Below, in pieces: positions 1 to 4,311 of a stretch of DNA of 5,304 nucleotides; position 1 is the first letter of the stretch, and every line of letters starts with the position of its first letter. Origin of the DNA: Actinomycetota bacterium (lineage in GTDB: Bacteria > Actinomycetota > Humimicrobiia > Humimicrobiales > Humimicrobiaceae); NCBI GenBank assembly GCA_014360385.1, contig JACIXO010000110.1, forward strand, positions 1 to 5,304, in the 5' to 3' direction. The notes beneath the pieces are model-generated. The model was given only the letters and a program-made list of their open reading frames with translations, had not been told where the DNA came from and searched no databases. A program made the position numbers and the translations under genes.

Positions 1-360
1 GTTGATTATAAAATTAAGAAAATAAATGATTTTAAGTGGGAAATAGAGAGGGATAAAAGTCTTGGAATGAGAGTTCCAGGAATAATTTTTGCTGACGAGG
101 AAATATTGGAACATGCGAGAGAAGAAAATACCATTGATCAGGTTGTAAATGTAGCTACTCTTCCTGGCATCCTTAAGGCTTCTTATGTAATGCCTGATAT
201 ACATTATGGCTATGGTTTTCCTATCGGAGGAGTAGCAGCAATGGATGAAGATGGAGGTGTGATATCTCCTGGAGGTGTCGGTTTTGATATTGCATGTGGG
301 GTTAGAGTGATAAGAACTAACTTAAGCTATGAAGAAGTTAAAGAAAGATTAGATGTATGA
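1..360 (+). CDS. rtcB: RtcB RNA ligase, N-terminal fragment (5' partial, frame-disrupted)
   Basis: RtcB joins RNA 2',3'-cyclic-phosphate or 3'-phosphate ends to 5'-OH ends using GTP and Mn2+, in tRNA splicing or RNA repair in the cytoplasm. The frame is open from base 1. The codons before the first ATG (67) read VDYKIKKINDFKWEIERDKS, a typical RtcB N-terminus that precedes MRVPG, so the true start is probably just off the left edge and ATG 67 is not it. Visible family motifs are MRVPGIIFADE, LPGI, VMPDIHYGYGFPIGGVAA, GGVISPGGVGFDIACGVR and IRTNL. Asp (codon at 286) and Cys (codon at 295) correspond to metal ligands D95 and C98 of the Pyrococcus horikoshii enzyme. The frame ends at TGA 358-360, in the middle of a domain, and the rest of the protein continues in the next frame from about 353. 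Family assignment is very secure; whether it makes a functional product is uncertain. Confidence 0.85.
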   Translation, partial: VDYKIKKINDFKWEIERDKSLGMRVPGIIFADEEILEHAREENTIDQVVNVATLPGILKASYVMPDIHYGYGFPIGGVAAMDEDGGVISPGGVGFDIACGVRVIRTNLSYEEVKERLDV

Positions 361-1441
361 ACTTTCTTTCAATATTCCCAAAGGAGTGGGAAGCACAGGC
401 AAAATTAAGCTATCTAACTCAGAAATGAGAAAAGTATTCACTGAAGGTGTTAACTGGGCTATAAAAAACGGATATGGCTGGGAGGAAGACAAATATTTTG
501 TGGATGACCAGGGTTGTATGGATGGGGCAAACCCTGATTATGTAAGTAAACAGGCAATTGATAGAGGAAACGATCAGGTTGGAACCCTTGGCTCAGGTAA
601 TCACTTTTTGGAGATCCAGAAGGTTGATGAAATCTATGATGAAAAAGTTGCAAGAGTTTTGGGCTTGGAGAAAGATCAGATAACTGTGATGATTCATTCA
701 GGTTCGAGAGGACTTGGTCATCAGATATGTAGTGACTTTATAAAAGTTATGCAGCAGTCATCGTCAAAATATGGAATAGTGTTAAGGGACAAGCAGCTTG
801 CATGTGCTCCTCTAAATTCTCCTGAAGGAAAAAAATATTATGCTGCTATGGCTTGTGCTGTTAATTATGCTATGACTAACAGGCATTGCCTTACACATTG
901 GGTAAGGTTAAGCCTTGAGAGGGTTTTTAAAAAGTCATCCAGAGATCTTGGGTTGGAGCTTATTTATGATGTATCCCACAATATAGCTAAAATGGAAGTT
1001 CACAATGTGGATGGAGTAAAAAAGCAGGTTTGTGTTCACAGAAAGGGGGCAACCAGAGCATTTGGCCCCGGGCATGAGAGTATTACTTCGAAATACAGGG
1101 ATATAGGCCAGCCAGTAATAATTCCGGGAGATATGGGTAGATACTCCTATATTCTTGTGGGCACTGAGATGGCTATGACTGAAAGCTTTGGTTCCACCTG
1201 TCATGGTGCAGGAAGGTTATTGAGCAGAGCAAAAGCGAAAAAAAAGATAAAGGGAAGCGAGCTAAAAGAAGAGCTTTTCCGTAAAAAAGGCATAATAGTT
1301 ATAGCTGGAAGTTTGTCAGGTCTGGCGGAGGAAGCTCCTGATGCTTATAAAGATGTGAGTAAGGTAGTGGATGTTACTCACAATGCTGGTATCTCAAGAA
1401 AAGTAGCCAGGCTTGTTCCACTTGGTGTGTTAAAGGGATAG
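353..1441 (+). CDS. rtcB: RtcB RNA ligase, C-terminal part (separated by frame change)
   Basis: This frame carries the rest of RtcB, from NIPKGVGSTGKIKLS to the C-terminal PLGVLKG. Active-site motifs in order are GSGNHFLE (His84), MIHSGSRGLGHQ (His115), YDVSHNIAK (His209), VHRKGATRAFGPGH, and STCHGAGR with His284, the family's guanylylated histidine. Lys361 precedes the last Gly. Adding the 119 upstream codons puts these at about 203, 234, 328, 403 and 480, against H203, H234, H329, H404 and K480 of the 481-aa Pyrococcus enzyme. The two frames together therefore make one full-length gene with every catalytic residue intact. ATG 353 overlaps the upstream stop (ATGTATGA), but the preceding AAAGAAAG is a weak ribosome binding site and the ATG falls inside a conserved helix, so it is probably not an evolved start. 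Possible explanations are a recent pseudogene, a base-calling or assembly error, or coupled/recoded translation of a split protein. No archease gene is visible nearby. Confidence 0.85.
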   Translation: MYELSFNIPKGVGSTGKIKLSNSEMRKVFTEGVNWAIKNGYGWEEDKYFVDDQGCMDGANPDYVSKQAIDRGNDQVGTLGSGNHFLEIQKVDEIYDEKVARVLGLEKDQITVMIHSGSRGLGHQICSDFIKVMQQSSSKYGIVLRDKQLACAPLNSPEGKKYYAAMACAVNYAMTNRHCLTHWVRLSLERVFKKSSRDLGLELIYDVSHNIAKMEVHNVDGVKKQVCVHRKGATRAFGPGHESITSKYRDIGQPVIIPGDMGRYSYILVGTEMAMTESFGSTCHGAGRLLSRAKAKKKIKGSELKEELFRKKGIIVIAGSLSGLAEEAPDAYKDVSKVVDVTHNAGISRKVARLVPLGVLKG

Positions 1442-1526
1442 TCTCATAATAATTTAAACACTTCGGAAGCCAAAATTGAAAAACCTCCTTTTAATCTTTG
1501 AAAATTTTATAAAAAGGGTTGACTGA

Positions 1527-1553
1527 AACTCAATTTTTTAAAAAAATTGAGTT
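1527..1553. repeat. Perfect inverted repeat (13-bp arms, 1-bp centre): terminator or operator
   Basis: AACTCAATTTTTT (1527-1539) and AAAAAATTGAGTT (1541-1553) are exact reverse complements around A1540. It lies 85 bp after the rtcB stop and is followed by a T-rich run (TTATTTTTT, 1561-1569) after a 7-base gap. It could be a weak, possibly bidirectional, terminator. However, the stem is nearly all A/T apart from one C and one G per arm, which is poor for an intrinsic terminator. A third CTCAAT copy occurs at 1590-1595, so a protein operator is also possible. The repeat itself is certain; its role is inferred. Confidence 0.5.
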
Positions 1554-1556
1554 ATA

Positions 1557-1585
1557 TTGCTTATTTTTTAAAAATCTGCTATATT
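1557..1585 (+). promoter_or_regulatory. Candidate sigma70-type promoter P1
   Basis: TTGCTT (1557-1562) and TATATT (1580-1585) are separated by 17 bp and lie immediately downstream of the inverted repeat. The -35 match is only moderate, and chance matches are common in such AT-rich DNA. If real, the operon would have a leader of about 200 nt, and the palindrome would sit just upstream of the -35 element, a usual place for an activator or repressor site. Confidence 0.25.
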
Positions 1586-1674
1586 TAAGCTCAATTTATA
1601 GAATATAAAAGTTATAGTGCCGATTTTTGACTCTGTCTCTTACCTTTTTCTTATATTTAAGACTTAATAAATAG
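1580..1674 (+). repeat. Imperfect direct repeat of about 22 bp in the leader
   Basis: TATATTTAAG occurs exactly at 1580-1589 and 1652-1661. The similarity continues downstream, with CTCAATTTATAG (1590-1601) against ACTTAATAAATAG (1662-1674), where one base is inserted and most positions agree. The copies start 72 bp apart. Both could contain a -10 element (TATATT); the second pairs with TTGACT (1627-1632) at a long 19-bp spacing. The function is unknown and low-complexity chance is possible. Confidence 0.35.
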
Positions 1675-1723
1675 CACCATTTGATTGGATTGGTCTCAGT
1701 ATTAGTTGTCTTGACTATCAATG

Positions 1724-1752
1724 TTGTTTGGATTTTTTCAAATTTTTATAGT
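1724..1752 (+). promoter_or_regulatory. Candidate sigma70-type promoter P3, proximal to the first synthase gene
   Basis: TTGTTT (1724-1729) and TATAGT (1747-1752) have 17-bp spacing. The -10 matches the consensus at five of six positions and the -35 at three of six. Transcription would begin near 1759-1760, giving a short leader of about 30 nt that still contains the ribosome binding site at 1769. This is the best-placed candidate for the operon, but it has no independent support. Confidence 0.35.
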
Positions 1753-1768
1753 TTTGCAAGGGTTTATC

Positions 1769-1774
1769 GGAGAG
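1769..1774 (+). promoter_or_regulatory. Ribosome binding site of first synthase paralog (long spacing)
   Basis: GGAGAG lies 14 bases before ATG 1789, further than the usual 5-10. No nearer purine-rich match exists and no earlier in-frame start is evident, so ATG 1789 remains the best choice. The wide spacing may reduce translation relative to the second paralog. Confidence 0.45.
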
Positions 1775-1788
1775 AAAGATATTAAAGT

Positions 1789-2976
1789 ATGAGAGAAATT
1801 GATTTACTCACAGAGTTTTCACAAAAAGCTGGAATAAGAATTGAGCCAAGAAATATTAAAATTGATGATACCACCCTTAGAGATGGCGAGCAAACTGCAG
1901 GAGTAGTTTTTGCCAATGAGGAGAAAATTCAGATAGCTAAAATGCTGGATCAGATTGGTGTCCACCAGATTGAAGCAGGGATCCCGACTATGGGAGGCGA
2001 TGAGAAAGAAGCCATCAAAAAGATAGTCTCTCTTGGACTTAATTGTAGTATTCTGGGATGGAACAGAGCAGTAAAGTCGGACATCGACGACTCTATTGAA
2101 TGCGGGGTAGACTCAGTAGCTATATCCATTTCTGCTTCTGATATACACATAGAACATAAACTCAGAAAAAGCAGGGAATGGGTCCTTGAAAGTATAAAGA
2201 CATGCGTTGATTATGCTAAAAGTTACAATCTTTACGTGTCTGTGAATGCTGAGGATGCATCAAGGGCAGATATGGAGTTTTTGCTTCAGTTTGCGAGAAC
2301 AGCAAGAGATGCGGGAGCTGATAGACTCAGGTATTGTGACACTCTGGGAATCCTGGATCCATTCGAGACATTCATGAAGGTAAAAACTATTATTGACATT
2401 GTGGGTATCGAAATAGAGATGCATACCCATAATGATTTTGGTATGGCTGTTGCTAATGCAATAGCCGGTATTAAAGCTGGTGCCACCTATGTTAATACTA
2501 CTATAAATGGTCTTGGCGAAAGAGCAGGGAATGCGGCATTTGAAGAGCTGATAATGGCTCTTAAATATATAGAAGGGGTGGATTTGGGTTTCAATACATC
2601 CTACCTGAGAGAGCTTTCAGAGTACGTAGCTAATGCTTCAGATAGACCTATCCCTGCTTGGAAACCCATTGTAGGGGCAAATATATTTGTTTATGGAAGT
2701 GAGGAGAGAGCTTGTGCTGTGTTTTCTGACCCTTTGACTTATGAACTTTTCAGTCCTGACGATGTGGGTTTGGAAAAAAAGATAATAATTGGAAAATATT
2801 CTGGAGTCAAATCTTTGATGTATAAACTTTCCAATCTTGGATATAAAGTAACTGAGAATGAAGCGAGTGAACTTGTGGGAATAATAAGGGAAAAGACCAT
2901 GTCTCTTAAGCGGTCTTTATTTGATAGCGAGATTATTGATACTTATAAGTCATATAAAGGATTAATAAAGGATTAG
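1789..2976 (+). CDS. Homocitrate synthase-family paralog A: intact barrel site, degenerate C-terminal lid motif
   Basis: This 395-aa protein belongs to the NifV-type homocitrate synthase branch of the isopropylmalate synthase family, which condenses acetyl-CoA with a 2-oxoacid (for NifV, 2-oxoglutarate to homocitrate). DTTLRDGEQTAGVVF (27-41) is typical of NifV-type enzymes. The barrel is canonical: R31/D32, GWNRA (90-94), AEDASRAD (154-161), CDTLGILDPF (183-192), HTHNDFGMA with metal ligands H212 and H214, and TTINGLGERAGNA (237-249). No LeuA-type regulatory domain follows, which fits the length. Where the family has FAHESGIHADG this protein reads VYGSEERACA (301-310), and GKHSG has become GKYSG (335-339). 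The expected catalytic C-terminal histidine is therefore absent. The segment aligns codon for codon with paralog B, so a frame slip does not explain it. About 25 residues precede the barrel, more than in paralog B. It is probably the barrel-donating subunit of a heteromer with the next gene; a regulatory pseudoenzyme is the alternative. The family call is very secure; substrate and partnership are inferred. Confidence 0.88.
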   Translation: MREIDLLTEFSQKAGIRIEPRNIKIDDTTLRDGEQTAGVVFANEEKIQIAKMLDQIGVHQIEAGIPTMGGDEKEAIKKIVSLGLNCSILGWNRAVKSDIDDSIECGVDSVAISISASDIHIEHKLRKSREWVLESIKTCVDYAKSYNLYVSVNAEDASRADMEFLLQFARTARDAGADRLRYCDTLGILDPFETFMKVKTIIDIVGIEIEMHTHNDFGMAVANAIAGIKAGATYVNTTINGLGERAGNAAFEELIMALKYIEGVDLGFNTSYLRELSEYVANASDRPIPAWKPIVGANIFVYGSEERACAVFSDPLTYELFSPDDVGLEKKIIIGKYSGVKSLMYKLSNLGYKVTENEASELVGIIREKTMSLKRSLFDSEIIDTYKSYKGLIKD

Positions 2977-3001
2977 CATAAGAAAAGGATTAGCATAAGA
3001 A
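2968..3001 (+). repeat. Perfect 17-bp tandem duplication across the stop codon of paralog A
   Basis: AAGGATTAGCATAAGAA occurs twice with no gap (2968-2984 and 2985-3001). The first copy contains the TAG stop (2974-2976) of the upstream gene. An extra AAGGATTA precedes it at 2957-2964, and a 10-bp near-tandem pair GAAGGATTAT/GAAGGATTAC follows at 3049-3068. That makes five AAGGATTA copies within 111 bp. This looks like replication slippage in the 140-bp spacer between the two synthase genes; a protein-binding or RNA role is not excluded. Confidence 0.75.
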
Positions 3002-3102
3002 GAAAGTGCAGAACAAAAAAAGAATGGTGCCCGGAAGAGTTACTAAGTGAAGGATTATGAAGGATTACCAAGATAGCTAGGATGAACAGTTTCGAAAGAC
3101 AA

Positions 3103-3108
3103 GGGGAG
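3103..3108 (+). promoter_or_regulatory. Strong ribosome binding site of second synthase paralog
   Basis: GGGGAG within AAGGGGAGAA is spaced 8 bases from ATG 3117, close to ideal. It fixes ATG 3117 as the start and gives the second paralog its own strong initiation signal, in contrast to the poorly spaced site of the first. Confidence 0.75.
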
Positions 3109-3116
3109 AATTTTAA

Positions 3117-4298
3117 ATGAGTGTTACAAGAAGTGCAGTTAAAATAAATATAATTGATTCCACCTTAAGAGATGGGGAACAAACTGCTGGGGTTGTTTTT
3201 TCCAGGCATGAGAAGATAAGAATTGCAAAGATGCTTGACGAGATAGGTATACCAGAGATCGAGGTTGGAACACCTTCGCTTGGAGCTCAGGAGCAGGAGA
3301 TTATAAGGGATATAGTAAGTTTGAATCTCGGTTGCCAGTTGTTTGGCTTCTGCCAGGCTGATCCTTACGAGGTTGAATGTGCAGCTAGTTGTGGGCTAAG
3401 AAATGTAGTTATAAACATTTCAACTTCCGATATTCACATCAAGAAAAAATATAGAAAGGGCAGAACCTGGGTTGTAAATAGATTAAAAGAGGCAATGCGG
3501 GTTGCTCGAAAAAATAACCTTAGGTTTATTGTAAGTGCTGAAGATGCCACTCGAACTGATCTGGAGTTTTTACTAAGAGTGATAAATATTGCCAAAAACA
3601 AAGGTGCTATTCGGTTCAGGATATGTGATAGTGTAAGTATATATGACCCGTTTAAAATGTTTCTTAGAATCAGCACTATTTTAAGTGCGGTGGATTTTCC
3701 TCTGGAAGTTCATGCTCGTAATGATTTTGGAATGGCCACAGCCAACAGCATGGCAGCTATAAGAGCAGGTATATCAAGCGTTCTGGTGACTGTAAATGGA
3801 CTGGGTGAGGGAACAGGTAACGCTCCACTTGAAGAAATTGTAATGGCTTTGAAATATCTTGAGGATTTAGATTTAGGTATAATTACCTCTAAGTTCAGGG
3901 AATTATCAGAATATGTAGCTAAAGCTTCAGCAAGAGCAATTCCTGTCTGGAAAGCCATTGTAGGAACCAATGTTTTTGCTCATGAATCAGGCATCCATGC
4001 AGACGGTGTTCTTAAAAACCCTAAAAATTACGAAGTTTTTGAACCTGGAGAGGTGGGGCTTACACGGCAGCTTGTAGTTGGCAAGCATTCCGGCTCGCAT
4101 ACCATATTGCACAAATTCAAGGAGTTTGGCATTGATCTTACTGATAAGGAAGCGAATGAGATTTTGGCAATGGCTAGAGCCATGGCGGTAGACCTTAAGA
4201 GACCACTCTTTGACAAGGAACTAATGTATATTTACAAGGATTACAAAGAAGAGCAAGAGAGGCTGAGACGAGAAGAGGTAGGAGCTGTTGAGGAGTAA
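3117..4298 (+). CDS. Homocitrate synthase-family paralog B: intact C-terminal lid motif, degenerate barrel metal site
   Basis: This 393-aa protein is a NifV-type homocitrate synthase homolog and a clear tandem duplicate of the upstream gene; over the first 40 aligned barrel residues 29 are identical by eye. DSTLRDGEQTAGVVF (14-28) and AEDATRTD (141-148) are intact. The barrel site is altered elsewhere: the HxH metal pair reads HARND (H199, R201), the GWNRA equivalent is GFCQA (77-81, Arg lost), CDTVG is CDSVS (170-174), and GLGERxGN is GLGEGTGN (228-235, Arg lost). In contrast the C-terminal subdomain is canonical, with FAHESGIHADG (287-297, including H289 and H294) and VGKHSGSH (321-328). 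A charged Glu/Arg-rich tail (377-393) extends past paralog A. The divergent metal site makes independent catalysis doubtful. It most likely supplies the lid histidine to paralog A in a mixed dimer or higher oligomer. The next gene starts one base after its stop, indicating cotranscription and translational coupling. Confidence 0.88.
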   Translation: MSVTRSAVKINIIDSTLRDGEQTAGVVFSRHEKIRIAKMLDEIGIPEIEVGTPSLGAQEQEIIRDIVSLNLGCQLFGFCQADPYEVECAASCGLRNVVINISTSDIHIKKKYRKGRTWVVNRLKEAMRVARKNNLRFIVSAEDATRTDLEFLLRVINIAKNKGAIRFRICDSVSIYDPFKMFLRISTILSAVDFPLEVHARNDFGMATANSMAAIRAGISSVLVTVNGLGEGTGNAPLEEIVMALKYLEDLDLGIITSKFRELSEYVAKASARAIPVWKAIVGTNVFAHESGIHADGVLKNPKNYEVFEPGEVGLTRQLVVGKHSGSHTILHKFKEFGIDLTDKEANEILAMARAMAVDLKRPLFDKELMYIYKDYKEEQERLRREEVGAVEE

Positions 4299-4311
4299 GT
4301 TGAGAAGTAAG
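4288..4311 (+). repeat. 12-bp near-perfect tandem duplication at the start of the hydro-lyase gene
   Basis: TTGAGGAGTAAG (4288-4299) is followed at once by TTGAGAAGTAAG (4300-4311), with one mismatch. Each copy offers an in-frame TTG, and the first also contains the TAA stop of paralog B and the AGGAG that serves the second TTG. The duplication therefore bears on both the choice of start and on coupling to the upstream gene. Confidence 0.7.

Larger units (their letters stand above)
1442..1788. other. 347-bp non-coding intergenic region between rtcB and the synthase operon
   Basis: No reading frame with recognisable protein features and no tRNA or rRNA was seen here. The region is very AT-rich. 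It contains a perfect inverted repeat (1527-1553), an imperfect direct repeat (1580-1601 and 1652-1674), several TTGxxx/TATAxT pairs that could be promoters, and the ribosome binding site of the first synthase gene at its right end. No T-box signature (AGGGTGGNACCGCG-like), lysine riboswitch or other familiar leader was recognised. Depending on the promoter used, the 5' leader of the operon would be about 30 to 200 nt. Confidence 0.7.

Noticed and set aside
346..362. Programmed +1 frameshifting of rtcB like the RF2 (prfB) site
   Set aside because: There is no CTT TGA C-type slip site and no strong Shine-Dalgarno-like stimulator directly upstream; family spacing also suggests bases are missing.
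1590..1788. T-box or lysine riboswitch in the operon leader
   Set aside because: No AGGGTGGNACCGCG-like T-box sequence and no recognisable lysine-riboswitch core was found, and no strong terminator hairpin precedes the start codon.
2686..2736. A compensated frameshift as the cause of the odd segment in paralog A
   Set aside because: The number of codons between VGxN and the downstream DP/NP is the same in both paralogs, and a shifted frame meets a stop (TGA in TTA TGG AAG TGA).
2974..3060. Stop-codon readthrough extending paralog A to TGA 3058
   Set aside because: The frame after TAG 2974 stays open for about 27 codons, but it is built partly from the tandem repeat and resembles nothing in the family; the normal C-terminus is already complete.
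1789..4298. Annotation of the two synthases as 2-isopropylmalate synthase (LeuA)
   Set aside because: Both read TLRDGEQTAG, as in NifV-type homocitrate synthases, where LeuA usually has SPG. Both are under 400 aa and lack the C-terminal leucine-binding regulatory domain.
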